A stretch of 64,000 nucleotides of DNA from Planctomycetota bacterium (GCA_025459175.1 JALORC010000023.1:1-64000); one strand, 5' to 3'. Shown: positions 43,564-53,050, numbered from the stretch's first letter. Notes: generated by a model not told the origin, from the letters alone. Made by a program: numbers and translations.

Positions 43564-44442
43564 TCACTTCTTCGGCTCGGGCGGCAGCGCGGCGTTGGCC
43601 TCGGCGCGCTTGTGCGCCAGCTCCAGCATGCGCTTCTGGTGCTTGAGGTAGTACTCGGCCGACTGCTTGACGGCGGCGATGGTCTCCGCCTCGTTCTCCT
43701 CCGAGCCCTGGAAATTCGAGCCGGCGGCGATCTTGCCCATGTAGTCCTCGAACGGCTTGCCGAGGCGCTTGAGCGGCGGGAACACGCCCCCGGCGGTGTC
43801 GAAGGTCTTGACCAGCGCCTTGATGTCCTTGCGCGCCTTCTGGCCGCCGGTCGGCGTCAGCGCCGCCAGTTCCTTCAGCGCCTGGTCGGCGACCGCCTGC
43901 GCCTTGGCCAGGTCCTTGACGCTGGCGTCCTTCATCGCCGGCTTCAGCGCCGCCGGCTCGACCAGCCGCTTGCCGGCGCACGCGCCACACTTCCAGGCGC
44001 CGTCGCCGCGGCACGCCGGGCAGGCGCTCCAGTTCTTGGCGCCATTGATCTTCAGTCGGCCGCCACCCGCGCACACGGTGCACAGCAGGAACGCGGCGCC
44101 GACGCATCCGGGGCAGCCGACCTTCAGCAACGGGTCGGGCAGTTCGCCGGTGCCGGCACACATCCGGCACACGGTCTCTCGGCTCTCGACGCGCTTGCAG
44201 TCCGGGCACTTGTCGGCGTCGTCACCGAACCGCTCGCAGACCGTGCACTTGACCTTGCCGGTGCCCGAGCAGTTGGGGCACTTGTCGGCCTTCCATTCGG
44301 CCCAATTGGTGGCCCCCTTGTCGTCGGTGACAGTGGCGCGTTCGAGGCGCTCGGGAATCAGCACCTTCTGCTGCGCTCCGGCGGCGGCGACGACGAACCA
44401 GAGGGACAGCACGAACGCGATCAGTCGGGCAATGGCAGGCAT
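43564..44442 (-). CDS. Secreted protein with DnaJ-type CxxCxGxG zinc motifs
   Basis: 292 residues, signal peptide (MPAIARLIAFVLSLWFVVAA, then AGAQQ), with AGGAG 9 bases before the ATG. Cys-rich motifs follow: CPNCSGTGKVKC, CPDC, CRMCAGTG, CPGC, CTVCAGGG, CPACRGDGAWKCGACAG. They resemble the DnaJ central zinc fingers, but there is no J domain and it appears exported. The C-terminal half is helical and charged (AEYYLKHQKRMLELAHKRAE). Likely zinc-binding, role unknown. Confidence 0.85.
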   Translation of the reverse strand: MPAIARLIAFVLSLWFVVAAAGAQQKVLIPERLERATVTDDKGATNWAEWKADKCPNCSGTGKVKCTVCERFGDDADKCPDCKRVESRETVCRMCAGTGELPDPLLKVGCPGCVGAAFLLCTVCAGGGRLKINGAKNWSACPACRGDGAWKCGACAGKRLVEPAALKPAMKDASVKDLAKAQAVADQALKELAALTPTGGQKARKDIKALVKTFDTAGGVFPPLKRLGKPFEDYMGKIAAGSNFQGSEENEAETIAAVKQSAEYYLKHQKRMLELAHKRAEANAALPPEPKK

Positions 44443-44510
44443 CGAGAATCTCCTGGCCGCAGGATACGCGAGACCTGTCGGGCTGGCAAACGGACGCGCC
44501 GCCGTGTTGC

Positions 44511-44795
44511 TCAGTCCTCGCCGTCCACGGCAGGCGCTTCATCGCCCTCGCCACCGCCATCGGCAGGCTCCCCATCGCCGGCCCCGTCCGCCGCATCGTC
44601 GAGCCCGGCCCGCTGCAGCTTCAACCGCACGCGGCGGTTCTGCCGCCGCAGCCGATCGTTGCTCTGCGCCAGTCGCCCGAGTTCCTCGAGCACGGTGCGC
44701 AGGTCCGCGGCGGTGATCGCGACCTCGGCGACGCCGTCCTTCAGCTGATGGCGCAGCCGCCGACGCAGCGCTTCGAGTGCCTTGTTGCCTGTCAT
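44511..44795 (-). CDS. Small coiled-coil protein with acidic tail
   Basis: 94 residues from the ATG at 44795. Helical, Leu/Arg-rich first part (LEALRRRLRHQLKDGVAEVA, VLEELGRLAQSNDRLRRQNR) that looks like a coiled coil, then an Asp/Gly/Ala-rich acidic end (DDAADGAGDGEPADGGGEGD). No family recognised. The start lies 66 bases from that of a divergent methyltransferase gene. Confidence 0.5.
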   Translation of the reverse strand: MTGNKALEALRRRLRHQLKDGVAEVAITAADLRTVLEELGRLAQSNDRLRRQNRRVRLKLQRAGLDDAADGAGDGEPADGGGEGDEAPAVDGED

Positions 44796-44861
44796 CCTCG
44801 CAACGTCCACCGCCGGCGCGGAAAGCGCAAGCACACGTTGGTCGCGGTCCCCGGCACCGCC

Positions 44862-45890
44862 ATGATCGCGCCCCGACGGCACCCGATGACCTCGATCCCC
44901 GACCTGTTGCACGCCGCCATCGACCGCCGCCGGGATCTGCTGCCCCGCCTGCACGCCGAGGGCACCGACTGCTACCGCCTGTTGCACGGCACCGCCGAGG
45001 GCGCGCCCGGCCTCACCGTCGATCGCTACGGCCCGCTGCTGCTGGTGCAGACCTTCCGCGACCCGCTGACCGCCGACCTCGTCGAGGCAATTGCCGACAC
45101 CGCGCGCCGCGACCTGCAGCTCGATCTGCAGGTCGCCAGCAACCACCGCGGCGAGCCGCCGCCGGCCGACTTCCCGCTGCACCAACCGGGCCCGCTGGCG
45201 CTGGCCGAACACGAGGTGCACGAACGCGGCGCTCGCTTCCTGAGCCGCGCCCGCCATCGCGGCCAGGATCCGTGGTTGTTCCTCGACCTGCGCCCAGGCC
45301 GCGCCGCCGTGCAGCGGCTCGCCGCCGGCAAGCGCGTGCTGAACCTGTTCGCCTACACGTGCGGGGTCGGCATCGCCGCCGCGCTGGCCGGCGCCGTCGC
45401 CGTCGACAACGTCGACTTCTCGCACAGCGCGCTCGAGGTCGGCCGCCGCTCCGCCGCGGCGAACGGCATCGTGCCCGAACGCTTCACGACGCTGACCTCG
45501 GACTGCCTGCCGATCCTGCGTCAGCTCGCCGGCCAGCCGGTGCAGCGGCGCGGCAAGCACGTGCCGTATGCGCGCATCGAACGCCGCCCGTACGACCTGC
45601 TGGTGCTCGATCCACCGCGCTTCAGCAAGGGCCCGTTCGGCACCGTCGACGTGGTGCGCGACTACGCGTCGCTGTTCAAGCCGGCCTTGCTGGCGCTGGC
45701 CCCCGGAGGCATCGTGCTGGCCACCAACCACGTGCCCGGCATCCACGCCGCCGACTGGCACCAAGCCCTGCGGCGCTGCGCCGAGAAGGCCGGCCGACCG
45801 CTGCGCGAACTCGAACCGATCGCCGTCGACGCCGACTTCCCGTCGTTCGACGGCGAGCCACCGTTGAAGATGGTGTTGGCGCACCTCTGA
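44862..45890 (+). CDS. Class I SAM methyltransferase, RlmI-like (23S rRNA m5C type)
   Basis: 342 residues from the ATG at 44862 (an in-frame ATG at 44886 is equally plausible). N-terminal part starts with TDCYRLLHGTAEGAPGLTVD, the linker of RlmI-type enzymes, but no PUA domain precedes it. The SAM fold carries NLFAYTCGVGIAAALAGA, VDNVDFSHSALEV and the active-site LDPPRFSKG. Likely RNA cytosine-C5 methylation, substrate unproven. It ends in a hairpin shared with the convergent gene. Confidence 0.85.
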   Translation: MIAPRRHPMTSIPDLLHAAIDRRRDLLPRLHAEGTDCYRLLHGTAEGAPGLTVDRYGPLLLVQTFRDPLTADLVEAIADTARRDLQLDLQVASNHRGEPPPADFPLHQPGPLALAEHEVHERGARFLSRARHRGQDPWLFLDLRPGRAAVQRLAAGKRVLNLFAYTCGVGIAAALAGAVAVDNVDFSHSALEVGRRSAAANGIVPERFTTLTSDCLPILRQLAGQPVQRRGKHVPYARIERRPYDLLVLDPPRFSKGPFGTVDVVRDYASLFKPALLALAPGGIVLATNHVPGIHAADWHQALRRCAEKAGRPLRELEPIAVDADFPSFDGEPPLKMVLAHL

Positions 45891-45933
45891 CCGGCACCAC
45901 TGCCGGCCCACCATCCGCCCCACCGTCGCCGTT

Positions 45934-45961
45934 GAGCCGCGCCCGCTGCGGGCGTCGGCTC
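45934..45961. terminator. Hairpin between convergent genes
   Basis: GAGCCGCGCCCG (45934-45945) pairs with CGGGCGTCGGCTC (45949-45961) around CTG, one mismatch. It lies in the 108-base gap between the convergent stops at 45890 and 45999. Strong stem, no T-run; a bidirectional terminator is likely. Confidence 0.5.
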
Positions 45962-45998
45962 CAACGCCGGCGGCCTCGCCGCGCCAATCGCCGTTGCC

Positions 45999-47807
45999 TC
46001 AGTAGACCTTGCCGCCGGCGCGCGTCAGCAGCGAATCGGTGAGCGACCCGAACGCCGCCATCGCCGCCCCGAACGTCAGCGTGCCGTAGCCTTCGACCTG
46101 CACCCCGGTGTCGTCGACGCGGTAGAGGAACGTCGTGCAGCCCAAGGCCTTCGCGACCGCCTCGGCATCGGGCAACGCATCGCTGTCGAATCCCACTTCG
46201 TCGCGGCGCGCATCGAGCTGCGGATAGACCATCGACTCGATGGTGGGCCAACCGATCTCGGCCGCGCGCGACAGCCGCAGATGCACCATGCCGCTGGCGC
46301 CGTCGGCGCGGGCCGCGGCGGTGGCGAAGTCGGCCTGACCGGACAGCGCCTCCACCGGCTCGGTCGCGTCGAGCCGCTTGATGGCGCGGACCAAACCCAT
46401 CGTGTCGGAACCGAGCCACAGCGCCCCGTCGGCGAGCACGTAACTCGGGCTCAGCTGCAGGCCGTCACCCGGCAGCGGCAGATTGCAGAAGCGCAGTTCG
46501 TGCGCCCCGACCTTGCGCGTCTTCCACTCGACGCCGGCCTCCCTGGCCACCGCGGCCTCGAGCCGCTGCAGCAACGGCGTCACCACTGCCGCATCGCGCA
46601 CCGACAGCCGCAGCAGCAGTTCGGGCTTCGGCACCGGCCCCTTCTCGAGCGCGAACGCGACACCGACCTGGTTGCCGAACGCGCGCAGCACCGTGTCGAC
46701 CTCGGTCGGGCTGGTGCCCATGTCGCGACAGGCGCGGGCGAGATCGCGCCGCAGGTCGCGCATCATCTCGTCACGGAACTCGGCCGGCAGCAGCTCGGCG
46801 AAGCGCAGGAAGGCATCGGCCACCGCGGGTGCATCGATGCTGCCGGCAGCGAACGCCACCGTGTTCGGCGAACAGGCGCGCGCGAACGACAGCTCGCACG
46901 GCGCCTGCACCAGCGCCTTCAGCAAGCCGGTGCGGCTGCCTTGCAGGCCCAGCTGGAACCGGTCGCTGCCACCGGCCTGGTCGGCCCCGAGGGCGACATA
47001 GCCGTCGTCGAGCGCCCCGATGCCGAGCGCTGCACCGAACTGCTCCGCCTCGTACGGCAGGTGCGGCACCAGCATCTGCGTGATCGAGCGCAGGTTGTAG
47101 AACGTCGACAGGAGCGCGGGCCCCGCCTGCTTGCCGCGCAGCGCGCCGAGGCGGGTGCTCGCGGCCAGCGACGGCTGCTGGCCGTTGGCGACCGCGATGC
47201 ATTCGCGCAGCAGACCGCGGCTGTTGGTGAGCACGAACACGCCGCCCAGCGAGCCGAGGAACAGCGGCACACCGGTGGCGGTGGTCACCTGCTGCACGGC
47301 GAGGCCGTCGATCGTGGCAGCCGCGATCCGGGTCTCGATCCCGAGTTGCGGCAGCTGCTGCATCAAGGCGTTGCACGTGCGACGGATCGCGGCCGCGGCC
47401 TCCCCCTCGTCGATCAGCAGTGCCATCGACGGGCCGAGGCCTTCGATCGACAACCTGCCGATCGCCATGGCGATCGGCTGCCGCAGCACCGCCTGCAGAT
47501 CGGCCGGGCGGATGCCGACCTGTTGCAGCCCTTGCTGGAGCTGGCCGGCGAGATCCTCGAGGTGCGCTTCGAGCCGCTGCTCGCGCACTTCGGCCGGCAG
47601 GCGACCGAGGAACTGCTGCACGAGCGGCGCCAACGGCGACTGCGCCGCGCCCTGGCGGCACGCTTCGAGGCCACCGAACTGCTGCACGCAGTAGACCGAG
47701 GCCGGTAGCACGTCCTCGATGGCGCGGACCGCGGGGCGAGGACCCTGGGCGACCAACGCGCAGGCGAAGGTCGCGAGGACAGCAGGACGGAGTGGTATCG
47801 AAGGCAT
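45999..47807 (-). CDS. Secreted DUF3352-like protein, paralogue-like to that at 6686
   Basis: 602 residues from the ATG at 47807, AGGAG at a good distance upstream, signal peptide (MPSIPLRPAVLATFACALVA). Strand patterns with 'FLGSLGGVFVLTNSRGLL', 'GMVHLRLSR' and 'SYVLADGALWLGSD' are typical of DUF3352-type proteins. No catalytic motif. Same layout and size as the protein at 6686-8440, so a possible paralogue. First-half motifs such as RTCNALMQQLPQLG suggest repeated halves. Co-directional with truA, 42 bases downstream of it. Confidence 0.85.
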   Translation of the reverse strand: MPSIPLRPAVLATFACALVAQGPRPAVRAIEDVLPASVYCVQQFGGLEACRQGAAQSPLAPLVQQFLGRLPAEVREQRLEAHLEDLAGQLQQGLQQVGIRPADLQAVLRQPIAMAIGRLSIEGLGPSMALLIDEGEAAAAIRRTCNALMQQLPQLGIETRIAAATIDGLAVQQVTTATGVPLFLGSLGGVFVLTNSRGLLRECIAVANGQQPSLAASTRLGALRGKQAGPALLSTFYNLRSITQMLVPHLPYEAEQFGAALGIGALDDGYVALGADQAGGSDRFQLGLQGSRTGLLKALVQAPCELSFARACSPNTVAFAAGSIDAPAVADAFLRFAELLPAEFRDEMMRDLRRDLARACRDMGTSPTEVDTVLRAFGNQVGVAFALEKGPVPKPELLLRLSVRDAAVVTPLLQRLEAAVAREAGVEWKTRKVGAHELRFCNLPLPGDGLQLSPSYVLADGALWLGSDTMGLVRAIKRLDATEPVEALSGQADFATAAARADGASGMVHLRLSRAAEIGWPTIESMVYPQLDARRDEVGFDSDALPDAEAVAKALGCTTFLYRVDDTGVQVEGYGTLTFGAAMAAFGSLTDSLLTRAGGKVY

Positions 47808-47849
47808 GGGTTCTCCTGGAAGGACCGCCAGAACGGACCTCGGCACAGA

Positions 47850-48683
47850 CTATTCGATCGTCGCCGGATCCTGCGGCAGCTCTCCATCGGCTCCCGCGGC
47901 CGGCGTCACGCCCGGTTCCTCGCCGGCCGGCGACAGGTCCTTCGCATACAGCACCCGCAGCAGGAACAGCCCGTGCGGTGGCGCGGTCGGCCCCGCGGCG
48001 CGGCGATCGCGCGCGGCCAGCACCTCGCCGAGCCAGGCCGGCCGCCGGTTGCCGTAGCCGACCTCGAGCAGCGAGCCGACCAGGTTGCGCACCATGTTGT
48101 AGAGGAAGCCGCTGCCCTGCACGACGAACAGCCACCCACCTGGCCGCGCCAGCAGGTGCACATGGTGCAGCGTCCGGGTGGTGCCGCGTTTCCGCGCATA
48201 GCCGGGATTGCTCGCGAACGACGCGAAGTCGTGGTGGCCGCGCAGGCACTGCGCCGCCGCGCGCATCGCGCCGAGATCGACCGGCCGCCGCACCCAGTGG
48301 TACAGATCGCGGCCGATCGCCGGCCGCACCGGCGCGGTGACGACGCGATAGCCGTAGCGCTTGCCGGCGGCGTGGAAGCGGGCGTGGAAGCCGTCCGGCG
48401 CCAGCCGCACCGCCTGCACCGCGACGTCGTCGGCGAGGTTGCTGTTCAACGCCAACAGCAAACGATCGGGCGCGAACGGCCGCTCGAGCACGACGTGGGC
48501 GCACTGCCCGATCGCATGCACCCCGGCATCCGTGCGCCCGGCCCCTTCGACGTGCACACCCGGGCAGCCGATGCGCGCGAACGCCGCGGTCAGCTCCTGC
48601 TGCACGGTGCGGAAGCCGTCCTGCTGCTGCCAGCCGTGGAACGTGGTGCCGTGGTAGGCGATCGTCAGCAGATAGGTCGGCAC
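47850..48683 (-). CDS. truA: tRNA pseudouridine synthase A
   Basis: 277 residues. Converts uridines 38-40 of the tRNA anticodon arm to pseudouridine. Signatures: YHGTTFHGWQQQ, the catalytic Asp in GAGRTDAGVHA, FHARFHAAGKRYGYRV, HDFASFAS and the C-terminal SGFLYNMVRNLVGSL. The usual length is about 260-270; a Pro/Gly-rich tail adds a few. It lies in a leftward group rpoN, membrane protein, truA. Confidence 0.96.
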   Translation of the reverse strand: MPTYLLTIAYHGTTFHGWQQQDGFRTVQQELTAAFARIGCPGVHVEGAGRTDAGVHAIGQCAHVVLERPFAPDRLLLALNSNLADDVAVQAVRLAPDGFHARFHAAGKRYGYRVVTAPVRPAIGRDLYHWVRRPVDLGAMRAAAQCLRGHHDFASFASNPGYARKRGTTRTLHHVHLLARPGGWLFVVQGSGFLYNMVRNLVGSLLEVGYGNRRPAWLGEVLAARDRRAAGPTAPPHGLFLLRVLYAKDLSPAGEEPGVTPAAGADGELPQDPATIE

Positions 48684-48722
48684 GGCGGACGCACGATAGG
48701 CACCGCCGGCCGGCCGACAAGC

Positions 48723-49370
48723 TCAGCCGCGCAGCAACAACCAGGAGAACACGGCGCCGACCACCGTGCACGCGGCGAGAATGCCGGCCAGCACCGGGTT
48801 CTGCTGCATCACGTAGACCCACGAGGAAGCAGTGCCACCGGCCGCGAACAGCGTCAGCGGCACCAGCAGACTGGCGAGCGAGCCGCGGCGACGCACCAGC
48901 ACCGGCGTCGGCTGGCGCCGCAGAGCCGGGCCCGACTTCGCCGGCTTCGGCGGCGGCAACGACACCACCGGCTTGCCGACCGTGCGCGACGAACCGCGGT
49001 CGAACACGCCGTCGCTGCGACTCGGGCCGGCGGTCGGCGCCGGCGGCGTCGCCCCCGAGGGCACGCGCGCACCGGGCGCCAGCCACGGTCGCGCCGGGGC
49101 GGGCGCCGCTTCGACATCCGCCGGCAACGTCTCGCCGAGGATGTCGGCGCCGAACTCGGCGGCCCCGGCCGCGCTGGCCTGGCCGCCACCCGGCAGCAGG
49201 CTCTCGACGTTCTCGTCGAGCAGCGCCCAGCTCGAATCGGCCGGCGGCCCCTGCTTGATGGCCCCGTTGTCGGTGAACAACATGTCGTCCGGCGCCGTCG
49301 AGGCGGCGGTCGGCCCCGACGCGCCGTCGAGGCGCACCTGGCCATAGGAGAATGGATCGTGCCGGGTCAT
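48723..49370 (-). CDS. Protein with two C-terminal membrane segments, coupled to rpoN
   Basis: 215 residues from the ATG at 49370, which overlaps the rpoN stop as ATGA; GGAG lies just upstream. A long hydrophilic, Pro/Ala-rich N-part precedes two hydrophobic segments (SLLVPLTLFAAGGTASSWV and ILAACTVVGAVFSWLLLRG). No family recognised. Coupling to rpoN suggests equal production, but a functional link is not shown. Confidence 0.8.
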   Translation of the reverse strand: MTRHDPFSYGQVRLDGASGPTAASTAPDDMLFTDNGAIKQGPPADSSWALLDENVESLLPGGGQASAAGAAEFGADILGETLPADVEAAPAPARPWLAPGARVPSGATPPAPTAGPSRSDGVFDRGSSRTVGKPVVSLPPPKPAKSGPALRRQPTPVLVRRRGSLASLLVPLTLFAAGGTASSWVYVMQQNPVLAGILAACTVVGAVFSWLLLRG

Positions 49371-50743
49371 AGGTCTCCGAACTTTCGGCGCAGGTAGCTC
49401 GACGGAATGCCCAGCTGCTTGCGGTACTTGGTGACGGTGCGGCGCGCGCACTGGATGCCGCGCTGCTGCAGTTTCGCGACCAGATCGTCGTCCGACAGCG
49501 GCGCCGCCTTGTTCTCGGTCGCGACCAGCTCGCCGATCTGTTCGCCGATCGCCATGCGCCCCTGGCCTTCGCTCGGCGCCGAGTCGATGCGGCTGCCGTC
49601 GAAGAAGTCGCGCAGGCGGAACACGCCGCGGTCGGTCTGCACGTGCTTGCCGGCGATCGCGCGGCTGACGGTCGAGGTGTGGATGCCGAGCTGCTCGGCG
49701 ATGTCGCTCATGCGCAGCGGCCGGATCGCGGTGCGGCCCTTCTGCAGGAACGGGCGCTGCTCGCGCATCACCGCCTCGGTGACGCGCAGCAAGGTCGCCT
49801 GCCGCTGCTGCACCGCCTCGATCAGGTCGCGCGCCGAGCGGAGCTTCGGCCGCAGGTAGTCACGCACCTCGCGGGCAGTGGCGCGATCGGCCGCCAACGC
49901 CTGGTACTCGGCGTTGACCTGCAGGTCGGGCAACGACGCGTCGTCGAGCGTGACGTGCACGGCGCCGTCGTGGAACCACACGAACGCATCGGGGCGCAGC
50001 GGCTGGTCGGCTCCGTCGTCGAAGCCGGCCGCGGGGCGCGGGTTCAACCCGCGCAGTCGCTGCAACAGTCCTTGTAGATCGTCGACCGACAGCCGCAGCG
50101 CACGCGCCACGTCCGGCAGCTTGTTGCGACCGAGCGCGTCGAGGTGCTCGCGCAGCAGCTGCTCGATCACCGGCAGGTCCGGGTCGCCGTTGCACTGCAG
50201 CAACATCGCCTCGACCGGGTCGCGGGCGCCGATGCCGCGCGGCTCGAGCGTGCGCAGCAGGTCGTGCGCCTGCAGCAGCAGCTCGATCGGGGCGTCGAGC
50301 TGTTCCGCCAGTTCGTCGATGTCGAACGGCAACAGTCCGCGCGCGTCGAGGTGCTCGGTCAGCGTCACCACCGCATCGGCCAGCAGCGCCGGTACCTGGC
50401 GGAACGCAAGCTGCTGCCGCACGAACTCGACCAGCGACTCGGTGCGCGCCGGCACGTTGGCGAGGAACGCGATCTTGCTGTCCTCGCCGCCGTCATCGGC
50501 GGGCCGCCGCCATTCGTCCCAGCCGCTGTCCTCGCGCTCGGCGATCGGCGCCGGCGGCGGCTCGGCCGGCTCGGCCTCCGGCGGCGACACGGCCTCCAGC
50601 GTCTCGTTCTGTTGCAGCTCCTGGTCGAGGAACTGCAGCAGGTCGGTGGTCGCCAGCTGCAGCACCTCGATCGACTGCAGCATCTGCGGCAACAGCGCCA
50701 ATCGCTGTTCTTGCCGAAGGCCCAGTCGTAGATCGAGGCTCAT
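49367..50743 (-). CDS. rpoN: RNA polymerase sigma-54 factor
   Basis: 458 residues, a normal RpoN length. The N-terminal activator-interacting region is Gln/Leu-rich (LRQEQRLALLPQMLQSIEVL), the core-binding part follows, and the helix-turn-helix near SDIAEQLGIHTSTVSRAI precedes the RpoN box ARRTVTKYRKQLGIPSSYLR. It needs an AAA+ activator, and one is encoded at 8608-10209. Starts an ATGA-coupled pair with the membrane protein downstream. Confidence 0.97.
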   Translation of the reverse strand: MSLDLRLGLRQEQRLALLPQMLQSIEVLQLATTDLLQFLDQELQQNETLEAVSPPEAEPAEPPPAPIAEREDSGWDEWRRPADDGGEDSKIAFLANVPARTESLVEFVRQQLAFRQVPALLADAVVTLTEHLDARGLLPFDIDELAEQLDAPIELLLQAHDLLRTLEPRGIGARDPVEAMLLQCNGDPDLPVIEQLLREHLDALGRNKLPDVARALRLSVDDLQGLLQRLRGLNPRPAAGFDDGADQPLRPDAFVWFHDGAVHVTLDDASLPDLQVNAEYQALAADRATAREVRDYLRPKLRSARDLIEAVQQRQATLLRVTEAVMREQRPFLQKGRTAIRPLRMSDIAEQLGIHTSTVSRAIAGKHVQTDRGVFRLRDFFDGSRIDSAPSEGQGRMAIGEQIGELVATENKAAPLSDDDLVAKLQQRGIQCARRTVTKYRKQLGIPSSYLRRKFGDL

Positions 50744-50905
50744 GCGCGGAAGGTGGCTCCGGCAGGCACTTTCGGCACTCGGTGCGCGGATCTTGAGCGC
50801 TGCCTGCCGCCGGCGTGGGAAATCTCACCACTGCGCGGGACACGAGCCGGGGCAGGCCGCCGCGGCGGCAGCACCGCCGGGCCAGAACGTCGGCTGCCCG
50901 CCGAC

Positions 50906-51295
50906 CTACTTGGTCATGTTGCGGAACTTCTCCATCAGCGGCTTCAGCACGGCCCCGATCTTCTCGTCGCCGCCGTGCTTCATCATCGACTGCATCATCT
51001 TCGTGGTGGCCGCCTGACCACGCGCGGCGAACTTGTCGTTCAACGCCTTCTCCTGCTCCGCGGTCGGCGTCGGCATCTTCTCGGTCTGCGCCTTCAGCGC
51101 CGCCATCTGGTCGATCAGCTTCTCGAGCTGCGGCAACGCGGCCTTGGCACTGGCCTCGTCCTTGATGCCGTCGAACAACGTGCCGATCTGCTCCATGTGC
51201 TGCAGCCCCTGTTCGGCCAGGGACTCCTGGCTCGGGGAACCGCAGGCGGTGGCGAGGAACAGCAACGGGAGAGCGGCGAGGGCGGAGTGTCTCAT
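50906..51295 (-). CDS. Lipoprotein with helical charged repeats
   Basis: 129 residues from the ATG at 51295, with AGGG 8 bases upstream (a GTG three codons earlier is possible). Signal with lipobox LFLATAC, then a helical protein rich in Met, Lys, Glu and Gln (EQGLQHMEQIGTLFDGIKD, MKHGGDEKIGAVLKPLMEKF). No named family. Single gene between rpoN and the 51-62 kb cluster. Confidence 0.75.
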   Translation of the reverse strand: MRHSALAALPLLFLATACGSPSQESLAEQGLQHMEQIGTLFDGIKDEASAKAALPQLEKLIDQMAALKAQTEKMPTPTAEQEKALNDKFAARGQAATTKMMQSMMKHGGDEKIGAVLKPLMEKFRNMTK

Positions 51296-51382
51296 CCGGG
51301 GCACCCTACCCGCTCGGCCCCGGCGGGGTCACCCGGGAGGACGGCAATCGGGGTCCGGGCCGCAGCGCAGCGCGGCCGCCGG

Positions 51383-53050
51383 TCAGTTGCCGACCGTCCA
51401 CTGCACGCCGTTCGACGTGCCGATCCCGAACGCGTTCTTGGTCGTGAAGGCCGCCACCTGGCTGGTCAGCGCGAGGCCGATCAACAGCGGATCGTTGGGG
51501 ATCGGCAGCGTGAACGAACCGGTGCCGGTCGCCGCCGTGATCACGAAGGTCGCCGACGCCAGGTTGGCATTGCTGTAGGCGCTGCAGCCCGCCGCACCGA
51601 CGAAGCCGAGATCGATGCCCGGATTCAGGACGGTATCGCCGACGAACAGCAGCGCGAGCGGCACGACGTTCTCGACGTCGCTCGCCGACAGCACGAAGTT
51701 GGTGCCGAGACGCGGCAGCCCGACCGTGTGCACGATCGGCCGGCTGTCGGGCCCGGACGTCAGCAGCGGCAACGACGCACTCAGGTCGACCGAGCCCGGA
51801 TCGATCGACGCCGGGCCACCGGTGTTGCCCTTCGAGAAGCCGACGATCACCGCTCCGGCGGTCGTGTTGGGCACCATCGCCCGGTAGCGGAACTCGAAGC
51901 CGCCCGACGCATGCAGCGCGAGCTGCACGTTGACCGAGGTGGCGCCCGCGGCGGGAAGGCTGCCGCGGCGGTCGGCGACGTCGAGCCAGGTGACGTAGAC
52001 GGACTGGCCGCTCGGATCGACGTCGAAGTAGATGCCGCTGGCCGGGTTGGTCGACACGTTGGTCGCCGGCTGCAGGTCGCACCACAGTGGACACAGCCGC
52101 GCGGCCTGCGCGATCAGCTCGGCGGCGGTCGGCGTGCCGTCGCTGACATTGGTCGTGGTCACGCCGAGGTTGACGAAGCCGTTCGAGGCGGCGTGGATCA
52201 CCGACGTGCTGCCGCCGGGGAACGCGAACACGAACGGCAGCGCCAGCGGGCCGGAGAAGTTGTTGTCCCCCATCGCCGCCGGCGTCGCGGCATTGGACAG
52301 CACCGGCGTGCCGAGCGGCGCGAACCACGCCGGCGCGCCGGGCGTCACCAGGTAGCCGCCGGGGATCGGCGTGCCCGCGATGACCTGCTCGGCGCCGACC
52401 GCGCCGGCGAAGTCGAAGGCGGCGAGCGACGCGAACGTCTCGTGGAACGTGGTCGTGCCGCGATAGCAGCCGGTGCCGTACGACGTGGTCTGCGCACAGC
52501 CGGTGCCCGGCACCGCGCCGACGTTGTAGTAGATGCTGCCGTTGAAGACGCGCGGAGTGAAGAAGCTGCCCGAGAAGAAGGCGCTGGTCACCGAACCGCC
52601 GGTGAACGTGAGCTCGTTCGTCGCCCCGGTCTGGTTGCTGCCGGTGCCGTCGGTGTAGCGCAACGACACGCCGAGGTGCCGCACCGAGATCGCGTGTGGG
52701 CCGGGCGCGAGATACAGGCCCGCACCGAGGCAGGTGGGAGAAGGCAGGTTGCTGCCCTGGGCGATCACACCGCCACTGACCGCGAGCGACCACAGGCTCG
52801 CGTTGGTCTCGTTGCCGACGTGGGTGGTCGGGCCGGTCCAGATCTCGACCGTGCCGGTGGTGCCGACCGCGGTCGTGCCGCAGTTGACGTCGAGGCTGGT
52901 CAGCGTGATGCCGGTCGGCGCCAGCACGTTGAGATCGAAGAAGATCTGCCAGCCGGAGCCCCCACCATTGTTCGAGGTGTAGGGCATCGACAACGGCGAC
53001 TGGGCGATGGCCGCAGCAGCGAGCAGGGCGGCGGTGAGGAACGAGCGCAT
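51383..53050 (-). CDS. Secreted protein A of the 51-62 kb cluster: HVGNE module, shared C-terminal domain
   Basis: 555 residues from the ATG at 53050 (signal MRSFLTAALLAAAAIAQ). In order: an N-terminal beta domain of about 110 residues with TTHVGNETNASLWSLA; a block ending VFNGSIYYNVGAV and CAQTTSYGTGCYRG; a beta region (LPFVFAFPGGS) like a C-terminal adhesin-type fold (GFVNLGVTTTN, TWLDVADR); and a final shared domain (LGFVGAAGCSAYSN, PIPNDPLLIGLALTSQ, GTSNGVQWTVG). Similar at all blocks to the neighbour at 53169-54890, so a tandem duplicate. No enzyme motif. Confidence 0.88.
   Translation of the reverse strand: MRSFLTAALLAAAAIAQSPLSMPYTSNNGGGSGWQIFFDLNVLAPTGITLTSLDVNCGTTAVGTTGTVEIWTGPTTHVGNETNASLWSLAVSGGVIAQGSNLPSPTCLGAGLYLAPGPHAISVRHLGVSLRYTDGTGSNQTGATNELTFTGGSVTSAFFSGSFFTPRVFNGSIYYNVGAVPGTGCAQTTSYGTGCYRGTTTFHETFASLAAFDFAGAVGAEQVIAGTPIPGGYLVTPGAPAWFAPLGTPVLSNAATPAAMGDNNFSGPLALPFVFAFPGGSTSVIHAASNGFVNLGVTTTNVSDGTPTAAELIAQAARLCPLWCDLQPATNVSTNPASGIYFDVDPSGQSVYVTWLDVADRRGSLPAAGATSVNVQLALHASGGFEFRYRAMVPNTTAGAVIVGFSKGNTGGPASIDPGSVDLSASLPLLTSGPDSRPIVHTVGLPRLGTNFVLSASDVENVVPLALLFVGDTVLNPGIDLGFVGAAGCSAYSNANLASATFVITAATGTGSFTLPIPNDPLLIGLALTSQVAAFTTKNAFGIGTSNGVQWTVGN

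Noticed and set aside
40486..44748. A 1420-codon open frame on the plus strand
   Set aside because: It is antisense to the trypsin-fold and zinc-finger genes. Its product is Arg/His/Leu/Ala-rich without domains, as expected from GC-rich shadow frames.
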